Of a stretch of DNA of 64,000 nt, positions 21,579-31,841 are shown piece by piece (the first letter of the stretch is position 1; each line of letters begins with the position of its first letter). The DNA is taken from the NCBI RefSeq assembly GCF_003144245.1, contig NW_020289979.1, positions 372,001-436,000 of the forward strand. The letters run 5' to 3'. Origin of the DNA: Jaminaea rosea (Eukaryota > Basidiomycota > Exobasidiomycetes > Microstromatales). The position numbers and the translations under genes were made by a program. The notes under the pieces are model-generated. The model was given only the letters and a program-made list of their open reading frames with translations, ran no database searches and was not told the DNA's origin.

Positions 21579-21922
21579 GGTAAATGAGCAGGGACCCTCA
21601 GTGCTTAGCTTGTGGATTTTGTTAGTACGGCAGCGGTGCTTTTCCCTCTTCGCTTTCTCTGCGCGCTTCTCGCGACATTGCATATCGTATCGCGTAGGTA
21701 TTTTGATTGTTCTCATCCCTTTGTCATCTTGCGCATTCATACCACTTGCTAGCAATGATCGCGTGTCGCCGATGCCTGTCGCCCTCGCCCGTTGCCCAGC
21801 CTCCCATCTCCTTGTCGGCAGGAGAAGGGGCTATGCCGTGCGACTTTGCTCGTAGCCAATCTTTGCGGCCTGACGATGCATTTTCGCCGTACCTCCTCGC
21901 TGAAGAGCGACCTGATGCTTCC
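21579..21922. other. Convergent 3' region before EMC5
   Basis: 344 bp of 3' untranslated sequence of two convergent genes. Nothing else seen. Confidence 0.45.
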
Positions 21923-22443
21923 TCACTCTAACCCATTGCCAAACAAGTACGGCCCCCTGTGATTGAAGACGGCAAAGTTCGTCCTGGCATCGACCTCATC
22001 GATGGACCGCTTGCGCATCTCTGCTGCCCACGTGATCTCCTTTAGCGGTTGAGCGGACCTGATGAGACCCAAAACGAGCAGCACCAGCGACAGTATGGAT
22101 TCGATGGTGATCTGCACCGGTAGATGGACGTCAATGAGAGGATTGTCGATGGGAGGAGTAGACGAAAGGAAGAGAGAGGGCGATGGTGAGCTCAATTGCC
22201 GGTCACGTCTCTTCCGTGCAGTGGTCATGAGCTCACATCAAGCGGCACCTTGGGATGGCTGATCCCTACACTCTTGGAGATCGAAGAGTGCTCATAGGTG
22301 GAGTAGGCCGAGTGCAGCAGGAGGACTAAGGGCACAAGAAGATGGGGACCTCGAGGTCAGCCTTTGGCCACGACTCTTCGCCTCTTCAACTTTGCGCACT
22401 CACTGGTGCCAAGGATGATCAATGGCCTCCCTATGGCGCTCAT
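21923..22443 (-). CDS. EMC5: ER membrane protein complex subunit 5 (MMGT1/Kre27 homologue)
   Basis: Subunit of the EMC insertase that places tail-anchored and multipass proteins in the ER membrane. Assembled from three exons: 22443-22404, 22325-22237 and 22111-21923; introns 22326-22403 (78 nt, GTGAGT...CCCTTAG) and 22112-22236 (125 nt, GTGAGC...GGTGCAG); 105 aa, the family's usual size. Exon 1 plus 2: MSAIGRPLIILGTILLLHSA, then YSTYEHSSISKS and HPKVPLD. Exon 3: ITIESILSLVLLVLGLIRSA and the C-terminal hallmark FAVFNHRGPYLF. Order and spacing match human MMGT1 (LPIDIVLQTLLAF ... YVFNHRGRVLF). Two membrane segments are expected. Exon 3 alone looks like an unrelated 101-aa frame, so this gene is easy to miss. 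Confidence 0.92.
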
Positions 22444-22993
22444 CTTGGAGATCGAGGCTGCTCTGAGGCTTGCTCGATCAGTGAATCCGTGACGATGAAG
22501 AGGATGCAGGGAAATGAAGGCAAGAAGCTCTCGCAGCCAAGACCATCGCCGTCGTCGTCTCCGTGTGCCGCCACGCGAGCCGCCTGCATGTGCTCAGGCC
22601 AGGCAATTTCGACCGCGATGCACGCACCCGGGATGCCAATCACTCGTCGATGTTCGCTCATTCGAAGCCGCGACCTGAGAAGACGCAAGCACATCGACGG
22701 TCCGTAAGAGGCAGCACAGCGATCAGGTACAAGCAATGCTCATGGATGGCGGACGTGAGGCGGGACGCGGCGGCCACTGCGTGCCAATGACCTCGTAGAT
22801 ATCACACAAGGACCGGCAGGGGCGGCCGGCTGAGCGGTCGACAGCTCATGGCCCGTCTAGCGGCCGAGCAGCCAAACGAAGAGCGTCGGTTGTGGCCTCA
22901 ATGACTTTTTGTCCTTCTTTCCTTCGTCACCATCTCGCTCATCACGCTCAAAGTCGAGGTCAGCATCGACTGACTGACCCTTAGCCCGCCATC
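22444..22993. other. Divergent promoter, EMC5 / TPR-like gene
   Basis: 550 bp between two start codons. The open frame at 22342-22707 has no protein-like content. CT-rich leader sequence precedes the ATG at 22994. No TATA box is obvious. Confidence 0.45.
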
Positions 22994-25304
22994 ATGGTAG
23001 CCAACGACGCAGGCCAATTCGCGTCGCCCATGGCACCATCTTCTGCTCGTCAAGTCAATGGCTCCGACCCAGCCACCGCCGCCGCTGCCCAATCTCCCGT
23101 CGTCGATCTCGCTACGGCCATCAAATTGCTCTCCGCCGTCAACATGGAGAGAGGGCTGCTCATTGCCGGCGCCTCAGCCCTCCGTAGGCTCCGCAATGAC
23201 ATCCTCGGCGTTGAAGGTGCGTTGTTGCATCCACAGCATCATCGAGCGGCTCCTGACTACTTCTCTCCTCCCATGTCACCACCAGCGATCCAGAATCTCA
23301 TCCTCGCCGGCCACTCTCCTGAAGCCATCAAGTACTGCCTCGCTCAGAGCAGTGTGATGCGAGAGCAGATTCAAGCCAAGCTACCAGACCTCGTAGGGAA
23401 CTTCGCCCTGGGCTACGCCATATCGACGACGTCAAGCCAGCTCAAGGCCGCTATTGCCACCAGCAATAACAGCCCCAAGCAGACCATCGAGATCATCCTC
23501 AAGACCATCGACGAGGCACGCAAGACCAAGCCAGCGCCTTACCAGCCTGCCGACGAAGTGATTGACTACGCCCCTCTGATTCAATTTGTCGATTACCAGC
23601 GAGTTGAGGTGAGCAGGACGCGGTGCTCTAGTTGACCAGCTCGTGATCTGACGCTCCCCTTCGCTATCATCAGGGCGTCTTGTTCGAGGACCCTGCTTGG
23701 GCGGATGGCCGCAAAGCCAAGGACCGTTGGGACGCCCGCCTCTCGCATACCATCAAAGACATGAACTTGCGCTTCAATGATGCCGTTGCTGCCCTCGACT
23801 GGAAGCAAGCAGGTCTCAATGTCACGCTCATTCTCCAAGCAGCTCAGCCCAGCGACGCCCTCAGCATCGTGAACAACAGTGGCACCGCTCAGGTAGTTGC
23901 CGGTCCCAGCCTACCCAGCAAGGCCGCCGCTGCTCCTGATTTACTCGGCGTCAGCGACAAGACCCTAGCTGCTCATGGCCGTGTCGTCCGTCAAGCGCTC
24001 GTACGCACTCTGTTGGAGAGAGCAGAGGCCCATAGCAGCATTAGTATCTCCACGATTGAAGAGGGCTGCTTACGCAGCACCATCAATGACAAGAATATTC
24101 GCACTTTAGGCACCGTCAACGGCACCACCGCCACAGCAACCACGAGGAATGGCAATGGCCACACACCTCATGAAGCAAGCGGTGAAGATGAGCGTTTGTG
24201 GCATGCGCTCCTTCAAGCTGTCGGGATAAAGAGCGAGTGGGCACTTGCCTGGGGCGCAGCCCTACTCAGTCTCGATCGGTGAGCCTACCAGAGGACTGGT
24301 CCAAGCAAGCTTTCGTGCTGACTACCTATGCGTTCTTGAACCCGTACAGAAATGAAGAAGCGATTCAAGCCTTCAGCATCGCCATCACGACTTGCGGACA
24401 ACAGCAAGCCTCGCTCAGCGACAGCAGCAGCTACACTGAGCCACTCTCGCGCAGTCGCGATGTTACCCTCGATGAGCTCATTGCTCAGCTCACAATCAGT
24501 CATGATGACGACGAATCCACCAGCGACGACGAGGTTGAGGAAAATGGTGAACATAAGGCCACCGGTTACAGCATTCCCGCGCAAGCCATCTCAAAGGAGG
24601 AGAGGCGGCTCGCTCATGTCATTTTCCGAGCGGCTCTGCTCCTGAGGGCACTGGCTCGTGTGCGCCTGCTAAGCATCGCTCATGACGATCAGGCTGGAGG
24701 CGTCAGCAGCAGCGGCACCGTCTCAATCCCCGAGTCTGTCATCACTAGCAGCAACAGCAATCTCCGCGGGTCATCAGCTCGCGTGGGCGATGAGGCGACC
24801 AATGGCATCCGCAGCAGCAGCAGCAGCAGCAGCAATCACGACGAGGGCAGTGTCAACGACACTGTCTCGACGTGCGAGAGCGTCACTACCCTCGCAAGCA
24901 GCGTCGAACAGCCCGCCGACAAAGCTTTTGCGCCTGCCTCGTCACTCGCCAATGGCAAAGTCGGCGGCGCCAATAGTATGGATAGCAGCAGCAGCGAGCT
25001 CGTCCGCCTGGCCAGCCTTGATCTCGAGAGACTGGTCAAGATTCAGCCTGGACACAAGCATGCGCAAGCTCTCCTCGACGTCCTCTGCGGCTTGGAGGCG
25101 AGGACCGGCAAGGATAGCAGCAGCGAAAACGGCATCAGCAAGGCAAACGGCGGCGATGCCGCCACGTCGGCAGAAGAACCTGATAGCAAGCAGATCGAGA
25201 TGTGCGAGACGAGCAGCAAGAATGTAGAGGGCGCTGAGCCTTCCCCTGCTGGCCAGGGAGTGAATAGGGTGAAGGTTGCGCGAGTGGAGGACGAGGAGGA
25301 GTGA
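22994..25304 (+). CDS. TPR-like alpha-helical protein, unknown function
   Basis: Three exons are read: 22994-23608, 23674-24278 and 24350-25304; introns of 65 and 71 nt with GTGAGC donors and CATCAG / GTACAG acceptors; 724 aa. Helical repeats are seen in VDLATAIKLLSAVNMERGLL, the region around PPAIQNLILAGHSPEAIKYC and, after junction 2, DRNEEAIQAFSIAITTC. The end LERLVKIQPGHKHAQALLDV has the look of a TPR unit. Ser-rich loops (poly-AGC at 24812-24834) break the helical parts. No signal peptide or membrane segment. I cannot name the family. The splice junctions keep the reading frame and restore the helical pattern (LSLDR|NEEAIQAF), which supports the model. Convergent with the secreted protein gene. 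Confidence 0.75.
24812..24834 (+). repeat. AGC trinucleotide repeat (poly-Ser)
   Basis: About seven to eight GCA/AGC units inside exon 3 of the TPR-like gene, coding for serines in a linker. Confidence 0.8.
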
Positions 25305-25756
25305 GTAGCCGAGGGAAGAAGGAAGTGGAGAGAGTGAGCGGGCGTTGCGCCGCAGGCGGTGCGAGCTTGCCAGTGGCTAGCCACGCTCTTGTGTGAGAAG
25401 GAGGGGATGTGAGAGGGAGGCGGAAGGCTGATGGTACACGGGTACCACTACGGCAAGGACGACGGCGAGGAAGGGGCTGACGTAAGTCTCCTACCGTCTG
25501 GGGACGTCGAGGGTGAGGGAGCATGAAGGGTAACACTTCACTCTTCTTCTTCGACCTCGCGAGGTCGCGGCCCCCTGATCTGCTTTCGGCTTTCCCTTTT
25601 TTCACTCTCCAATGATAAAAGTTGGCGATTGATTGGATGGGATGATGATCGTGGGATTGAATTTGAGACAGCGCAGTAGAGTCCATTTCATGGTGTCTGA
25701 GGAGAACGCGACGGCCATAGAGTACAGCACAAAGCTTCGTCGCCAACATAGCCTCT
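25305..25756. other. Convergent 3' region
   Basis: About 450 bp between the TPR-like gene and the secreted protein gene. Untranslated tails only; nothing else recognised. Confidence 0.45.
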
Positions 25757-26472
25757 CTAGAAGCTCAGATGGCTACCATCGTTTCCCCTCTGCTGTCCAA
25801 TCACGGAGCCATGAGGTGTAAAGCTGTAGCTGAACTGGTTACCAGCAAAAGAGTCCCCCTTGCGGTGGCGCACGTACTTGATGACTGGACTGCCGTGTGC
25901 GCCACGCTCGAAAGACCAGGTCTGGAAGAGCTGGCCGGAGTCGTCACTGAGGGAGCAACGCCTTCCAGGGTGCGTGAGGAAGGTACTCGAGGCGTTGTCT
26001 AACCGGAGGAAGGGGGGGGGGGGGGTGAGAAGGGGTCAGAGGGAAATCAATGGGCGATCGCTTTGACATCTTGGGGCCACTCACCTCCGTCCTGACCGAC
26101 CAGACACTCCCCATTGGCCTTGACCTGAATGTGACCGTACTTCTTCTTGTCCGTGCTCTTGTAGCCCAAGAAGGAGCTGTCGCTGCATTGCAAGAACTCG
26201 ACGGATGCGTGTGCCTCCTTGTTGTTGAAGCGGTTGAGCAGACGAACGTCACTTGTTCCGGCGTTCGAGAGGCCCAGTGCGGTACTGTTGCTACCGGCAC
26301 GGGCGGGTACGAGCTTGAGGGTGCCCGAGGCCGCCAAGCTGCACTTGAGCGAGCCGACCGCCTTGTTCGCAGGGGAAGTGACGGGTGCTGGTGCTGAGGA
26401 TGCGAGGTAGGGCGCGAGGGCTAGAAGCAGGCCGAGCACGGCGAGGAAGGGAACCTTGTTGAGAAGAGACAT
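25757..26472 (-). CDS. Small secreted protein, four cysteines
   Basis: Two exons: 26472-26085 and 25998-25757; intron 25999-26084 (86 nt, GTGAGT...GGTTAG, phase 1), 209 aa. The start MSLLNKVPFLAVLGLLLALA is a clean signal peptide, likely cut after ASSA. The mature part has four cysteines (LKCSLAAS, LQCSDSS, GECLVG, RRCSLSDD), enough for two disulfides, and two N-glycosylation sites (NST and NAS, the second made by the splice junction). Exon 2 encodes GQLFQTWSFERG, SPVIKYVRH and NQFSYSFTPHG. The family is not recognised. Secretion by the ER route is clear; an extracellular or cell-wall role, or an effector role if the fungus is a plant associate, is inference. A TATA box lies about 100 nt upstream. 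The intron's pyrimidine tract is a run of 14 C. Confidence 0.85.
26012..26025 (+). repeat. G14 homopolymer (C14 on the gene strand)
   Basis: Fourteen G in a row, the longest homopolymer noticed in the window. On the coding strand it is the polypyrimidine tract 12-25 nt upstream of the acceptor AG of the secreted-protein intron. Confidence 0.9.
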
Positions 26473-27270
26473 GCTGAGAGGAAGCTTGAGGTGTGAGAGG
26501 TGGAGCAAGTCGAGTGTGCTATGATGGGCTGATGTGGGAAGAAGGAAAAGTTGGTGGAAAGATGGACCTCTTATAGCCTCTGATGTAGAATGCAGTAAGG
26601 CAAGGTACAGGTTTGGCCATCACGCAGGTCTGTCTCGACTGCGACTGGGTCTAATGACTTTCGCCGCCCGCGGAGTCGCGATGCTCAATCGCGTCGTGGT
26701 CGAGCCTCTCTGTGACAATGGACCTGCCATATGGCTACAGCCGGTTTGGATTTGCTCCCAACACGATGTGTGTGTCTTCGAGGATCGAAATTCAAGCGGA
26801 GTCGATGCCATTCGTGGCCATCTCAGTCCTTGACGTCAATCGAAGGCGGGGAAAGGAGGCGGACCTGACCTCGCTTCTTGCGAGTCGACGTCGCCGATTG
26901 TCCCGCTCCACCTTCTCTGGTCGACGCGACCCCGCCGTCTGATGGAGCCTACGAATGCCTTGATTCCGCCTTGGGTCTCTCTGGCTTGACTAGAAAGGAC
27001 GCGATGACGAACGAAAGCAGCCACGTGTGATCGGACACTGGTTGCCCGTGCCTCTTGCCGCAGTGGCGTTTGCGGTCCGACGTGGCTAGGTGGTACCTCA
27101 TTGCGGTGTGCGGCTCTAGATGGCAATGTGATGGTAATGAGAGAATAGAAAGGTGGCGATCGTCTTGCTCGAGCAGGGCTCAGGCTAAGGGAACATCGAG
27201 CAGAGAGGCACTTGCACCACTCGTCTCGTCATCGCCATCAACTGACCATCCCAACCGCGACCTTGCTACA
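26473..27270. other. Divergent promoter, secreted protein / Lys-rich protein
   Basis: About 800 bp. Apart from the TATA box at 26571, no gene-like frame or RNA gene is seen. Confidence 0.45.
26571..26575 (-). promoter_or_regulatory. TATA box of the secreted protein gene
   Basis: The minus strand reads GGCTATAAGAGG about 99 nt upstream of the ATG at 26472, the expected distance for a TATA-driven gene with a short leader. It is the clearest TATA box in this window and suggests strong or regulated expression. Confidence 0.5.
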
Positions 27271-28187
27271 ATGCCCAAGGCCAAGGTGAGGAGCACCTGG
27301 CTCGTTCAGAGATGGAGGGCAGCATGCTAATTGTCACCATATGCCTCTCGTCACAGCGCAAGGCTCAGTCAGAGGGAAGTGACGAGGGTAGCAGCGCCTC
27401 GAAGAAGGACACCGGTGACTCGCCCAAGTCGCCAAGGAAGTCGGGCGGCCAGCAGCCTGCGTCGAGCAAGGCGAGCAGGCGACTCTGACGGTACTAGCGG
27501 CTAGCAGGAATGAAGTCTACTTACATTGCACCTCTCCCGTTGCTGCACAGGATTGGACGGAGGCTCACTGGAATATGCTCAACAAAGCCATCGAGCAGAT
27601 CGCGGTCGATCACGTCGCCCAGATCGTCGAGTCTCACCCGGACCTGGTAAGTTGAGCTGGGACGGCGGTGGTGATGCTGAGCTCGAGCATAAGAGGGGTC
27701 TGACCATACACGCTGGCCACATCACTCGCATCAGGCCCCATGGAAGCCCAAAGGACGCCTTCAGCCCAAAGTACGCCAGCTCATGCGTACGGCAAAGGGA
27801 GCAGGCAAGGGCGGTCATGACAGTAAGGATGATGATGGAGGTGTGGGCCCGTCCACTCCACACAAGAAGGCCAAGCTCGATCACGGCGAGGAGCAAGGCG
27901 CCAATATGGCTGATGATGGCGACAACGAGGAGGCTGGCCCGTCTACTCCTGCTACTAGCTCCAGCTCTAAGGCGAAGCGTAAGCAAAACTCAAGCAGCAA
28001 AGGCAAAGGGAAGCAGGCGGCGGCCAAGGAGGAAGCTGTTGATGATGAACAGGAGGCGGACGAAGGGGCTGAGGCAGCTGAGGAGGCTAATGAGACGGAG
28101 CGTCAGATGCACGGCAAAGAGCAGAGCGAGGCAGACGCTGATGTCTGGGACGAGCTCACCGCCATTGATGATCGCCTCGACGGGTGA
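27271..28187 (+). CDS. Small Lys/Glu-rich protein, probably nuclear, unknown function
   Basis: Four exons are read: 27271-27285, 27357-27470, 27551-27646 and 27735-28187; introns 27286-27356 (71), 27471-27550 (80) and 27647-27734 (88 nt); 225 aa. The first exon codes only MPKAK. The second intron starts GC (AGCAAG|GCGAGC), because the frame meets TGA before any in-phase GT; its acceptor is CTGCACAG. The joined core is DWTEAHWNMLNKAIEQIAVD, then HVAQIVESHPDL|APWKPK and RLQPKVRQLMRTAKGA: one amphipathic helical module that crosses exons 3 and 4, which supports the model. The rest is charged linker with KKAKLD and KAKRKQ nuclear signals and a Glu/Asp C-terminus (VWDELTAIDDRL). I do not recognise the family. 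Confidence 0.75.
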
Positions 28188-28548
28188 TGACCAGCACCAC
28201 GCACACAAGACAGCTACGAGGCAAGATGCTGCCATCGCCATCCCACTAGGTGGCATGCGCAGCTATCCCTTCGGGCCCCACCAGAACATCTCACCTGTCC
28301 TATCGACCGTCGCGTCTCTCCATCAATCGTGCAGCCTCGCACACGCCAATGTAGCCTTCACAACTCGCCTTCCCAGCTCGACGGCGTGGGGTGAGGTCGA
28401 CGGTCGAATTGCTTTATGTGGTGATGTGTGTGTGTGAGCTCGAAACAGAAGAGTAGTACATGAGTAAGAGAGGCAGCCAAGCGTTGTTGCACCATGTCTT
28501 GCCCTCTCCAACCAAGAAAGGACGAAAGACAATGACGCAGCGAACCGC
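28188..28548. other. Convergent 3' region before uS9
   Basis: 360 bp of 3' untranslated sequence; no gene seen. Confidence 0.45.
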
Positions 28549-29058
28549 TTAACGGTACGACTTCTGGCGACGAGCACGCGCACCCTGACCACCGAACTTC
28601 TTGGGCTCCATGCGGCGAGGGTCGGCGATGAGGAGCGTGCGGTCGTAGGCGATGAAGAGCTGACGGAGCTCAAGAGCAGAGGCGGCGTCGTAGTACTTGG
28701 CGTAGTAAGCGACGAGGGCCTTGGCGATCGCCTGACGGATGGCGTAGGTTTGCGAGGTGTGTCCACCACCGGAGACCTTGACGCGGATGTCGACGGTCCT
28801 ATGAGTGAAGGCAGAAGAAGAGAAGTCAGAGTCGATGAGGGAGACGTGGGTGCCAAGCATGGCAAAGTAGACTCACGAGAACTTGTCCTCGCCGACAACG
28901 AGGATGGGCTCGTAGACCTTCCAGCGGAGGATCTGAGGCTCAACGAGGGAGATGGGCTGGCCGTTGACACGGAGGAGACCCTTGCCCTCCTTGGCGTGGG
29001 CGACAGCAGTGGCCGTCTTCTTCTTGCCGAAGGTCGACACGGATTGAGGCGCCGACAT
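28549..29058 (-). CDS. RPS16: 40S ribosomal protein uS9
   Basis: Small-subunit protein whose C-terminal tail reaches the decoding P site. Exons 29058-28877 and 28798-28549; intron 28799-28876 (78 nt, GTGAGT...CATAG, splitting a Ser codon TC|G); 143 aa, the same length as yeast Rps16. Starts [20 protein letters not shown]. Conserved: [56 protein letters not shown] and the invariant end QKSYR. A CTCTCACAG acceptor right before the ATG indicates an additional leader intron (see 29060-29559). It is divergent from uS3. Confidence 0.97.
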
Positions 29059-29059
29059 G

Positions 29060-29559
29060 CTGTGAGAGAGAGTGGGTTGGGAGGACAGAGGTGTCAGCTC
29101 TGAGCTGCTTCCGAAATGGTGAACGATAGGCGTAGGGGCAACGTAGAGAGCCGTGCAGCAGTCGTCGTCGTCGTCGTCGTCGTCGAAGGGTGCTCCTCAT
29201 TCAAAGCGACCCCACCTCGGGGGCCTGCAACCTCGAGTCGTTGCAAACCAATCCAGCTATGCCATCTCGACTCGCTCCTTCCTCCCCTCCTACGATTCTC
29301 TTCTCGCTGGAGCTCTCGCATCGCCACAGATGCGCAACTTATATGCGACTGCTTTTGCTGATGCCCATCGACTACCGGATTGCACTTTTCCCTCCTTCGA
29401 GTCCAGCCTGGCTGGTCCTTCGATCATCGACATGGCTCCAAGTTGCCTGCACTTGCAGATGATGATGTATGTCCGTGATTGGACGACGACGGCGACGACG
29501 ATGCTGCGTAGCTTCTCTGCGTGTCCGTAGTGTCACAGGATCGCATGACTGATGCTTAC
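29060..29559 (-). other. Probable 5'-leader intron of the uS9 gene
   Basis: On the minus strand a good donor CACAG|GTAAGC begins at 29559 and an acceptor CTCTCTCACAG ends at 29060, one base before the ATG. Upstream of the donor the strand reads CCCCTTCCACCTCTCCCTCA, like a pyrimidine-rich transcription start. The 500-nt intron contains a (GTC)n repeat at 29161-29185 and no recognised small RNA. Needs transcript support. Confidence 0.55.
29161..29185 (+). repeat. GTC/TCG trinucleotide repeat
   Basis: Eight perfect units of GTC followed by G, in non-coding sequence within the putative uS9 leader intron. Confidence 0.85.
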
Positions 29560-29883
29560 CTGTGTGGTGATGTGATGAGGGAGAGGTGGAAGGGGATTCG
29601 TGAGGAAGAAGCAGGCAGACGTCGAGGATGGCAGCGTGGTCGAGACGAATTAGCCCGTTGACCCACTCGCTCTCTCGCCCGCCCGCCCGCCTGCCTGACG
29701 GGCCTGCCTTCTCACTCTCCCTCCGCCCGCCGTCTGCTGCGAATCGTCAAATCACGTGACGGGAATCGACGGCAGGGCGGACGACGACGACGGCCTGTCG
29801 ATGCGGGCCAGGGCTTGTCTGCTGCTCGACCTTCTGAGCTCAAGTCCACCCCACCCCTCCTTTCACCCTCATCACCACACATC
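29560..29883. promoter_or_regulatory. Shared divergent promoter of uS9 and uS3
   Basis: About 320 bp between the likely uS9 leader and the uS3 ATG. It holds GC-rich CGCCCGCCCGCCCGCCTGCC near 29677-29696 and CT-rich leader sequence before 29884. A single region probably drives both ribosomal protein genes. Confidence 0.5.
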
Positions 29884-30909
29884 ATGTCGACTCAAATCTC
29901 CAAGAAGAGGAAGGTGAGCGTCGCAGCGAAGATGAGAAGGCTGTCGTAGTCAGGGTAGAAGACGAGCAGAAAGCTGCAGACCGTGTGCAGCAGCATCTTC
30001 GGAGTGGCGAAGGATGACAAAGGGATCGATGCGCAGCTAGCATAGCAGGGAGGGAGGCAGCATATATATCCATCATACCTATCGAGCACGCACTCACACA
30101 GCCAAATCTTTCTTCTCTCTCCACCCCTCCGCTCACAGTTCGTGGCTGACGGTGTCTTCGCCGCCGAGCTCAACGAGTTCTTCACCCGCGAGCTCTCCGA
30201 GGAGGGATACTCCGGCTGTGAGGTTCGTGTCACCCACGCCCGCACCGAGATCATCATCCGTGCTACCCACACCCAGGACGTCCTCGGTGACAAGGGCCGT
30301 CGCATTCGCGAACTCACTGCTCTCGTCCAGAAGCGCTTCCGCTTCCCTGAGGGATCCCTCGAGCTCTACGCCGAGAAGGTCCAGAACCGTGGTCTTCACG
30401 CCGTCGCCCAGTGCGAGTCGCTCCGCTACAAGCTCCTCGGTGGTCTCGCCGTCCGCCGTGCCGCCTACGGTGTCCTCCGCTTCGTCATGGAGTCCGGCGC
30501 CAAGGGTTGCGAGGTCATCATTTCGGGCAAGCTCCGTGCCGCCCGTGCCAAGTCGATGAAGTTCACCGACGGCTTCATGATCCACTCTGGTCAGCCCGTC
30601 CGTGACTTTGTTGACGAGGCTGTCCGCCACGTTCTCATGAAGCAGGGTGTCCTTGGTATCAAGGTCAAGATCATGTCCGGCTGGGACCCGACTGGCCAGG
30701 CTGGCAAGCCCTTCCCTCTCCCCGACGCCGTCACCATCCTCGAGCCCAAGGAGGAGGCACCCATCACCGCCCCCATCTCCGAGTCTCGTCAGCCTGCCGC
30801 CTCCGAGGTTGTCCCCGGCCAGGCTTTCCCTGGTCAGGACAACGTCGCCCCTGCTGTCGCTGCTGAGGCACCTGGTCTCCAGGCCGGTGCCCCCGGCGCT
30901 GCCTACTAA
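29884..30909 (+). CDS. RPS3: 40S ribosomal protein uS3
   Basis: Small-subunit protein at the mRNA entry channel, with a KH domain and DNA-lyase activity known in the family. Exons 29884-29913 and 30139-30909; intron 29914-30138 (225 nt, GTGAGC...GCTCACAG, phase 0); 266 aa. Exon 1 gives only [10 protein letters not shown], joined to [19 protein letters not shown]. Conserved: [80 protein letters not shown] and [13 protein letters not shown]. The Ala/Pro-rich C-terminal extension makes it longer than yeast Rps3 (240 aa). An intron right after a tiny first exon is typical of fungal ribosomal protein genes. Confidence 0.97.
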
Positions 30910-31841
30910 GCGGCCAAGCGGCACGTGTTGCACTAGCATGATGACGACGGCGATGCGCTAGCAGTGTCATTACTTCTCTAGCCTTGTACTTTCTTCTCCT
31001 TTCTCCTTTTCAATGTTCACGCCTGCGATCGTCGTCGCATCACACGATCTATCCACGCGCCCCTGCACCGTCTGCCCTCAGCGCTGCCCTCAGAATGCGA
31101 ACGAGGGAGCGAATCTTAAGTGAAAGCGAAGCACGCTCGTGGTGGGAACGAGATCATCCATTTCGATTAAGGATCGACTGCGTGGCGGGCTCGAAATGTC
31201 GATCGCTCCAGATGGTGTTCTAGCCGTACCGTATGGCTGCGTCGTCTCTTTTCTTCTGCGGCGCTGCAGTCGCTCCCAATTTTGCTCTCATTGCAGAAGG
31301 CTGGCTTGGCTGGCTTCTTCTCTGCGCGGCGCGGCTCTGTGCTCGCCTTCCTCAGCCCGAACTGCCCGCGTCAACCGGGCCCAGCAGCCCACGCATTGAG
31401 CGCTCTGAGCTTGGCTTGCACTTGCACTTGCACTCGACGTCGTCGCATGGCTCTTTGGCTCGCCGCCCGCTCCCTCGCTCGACTGCTCGCACCCGCACCT
31501 TCCTGACTGCCTGCCTGCCCTTTCGCTGCCAGCTCTGTCCTGTCCGACTTCTCTACACTCCCACCTTCTAACAGTGAGAAAGAGAGAGAGCTTCGACTCC
31601 CTACCACATCTCGCACTACTATCATCCAAAGGCAGAAGAAGAAGTCAGCTCCCAGCTGCTCCTTCGCTTTTTCCCTTCTTCCTCACTTTCGCAATCTCGT
31701 CCTCTTCGTTGGCGGCTTCTTCCTTCTTCGGGGAGCCTCTCACACAAGAAAAGCTCGAATAGCTTCACATTCGAGCTCAAAACCTCTCACATCTCGCAAG
31801 CTCTTGTAGCCCGACCTCTTCAAGAGGTCTCACAGCCAAAG
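30910..31841. other. Intergenic region uS3 / Stm1-like gene
   Basis: About 930 bp: the uS3 3' tail, then a promoter and a long CT-rich leader. A possible leader intron runs from AACA|GTGAGA (31574) to GGTCTCACAG (31835), seven bases before the ATG. Open frames on either strand are not protein-like. Confidence 0.4.

Noticed and set aside
27526-28437. 303-codon + strand frame overlapping the GC-AG gene
   Set aside because: Runs through two introns of the better-supported spliced model and past its stop; the product is Arg-rich and lacks any motif.
30062-30069. TATATATA as a promoter element
   Set aside because: It lies inside the uS3 intron, downstream of the start codon.
30133-30939. 268-codon open frame on the minus strand over uS3
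   Set aside because: Exactly antisense to the RPS3 coding sequence; a codon-bias shadow of a highly expressed GC-rich gene with no protein-like domains.
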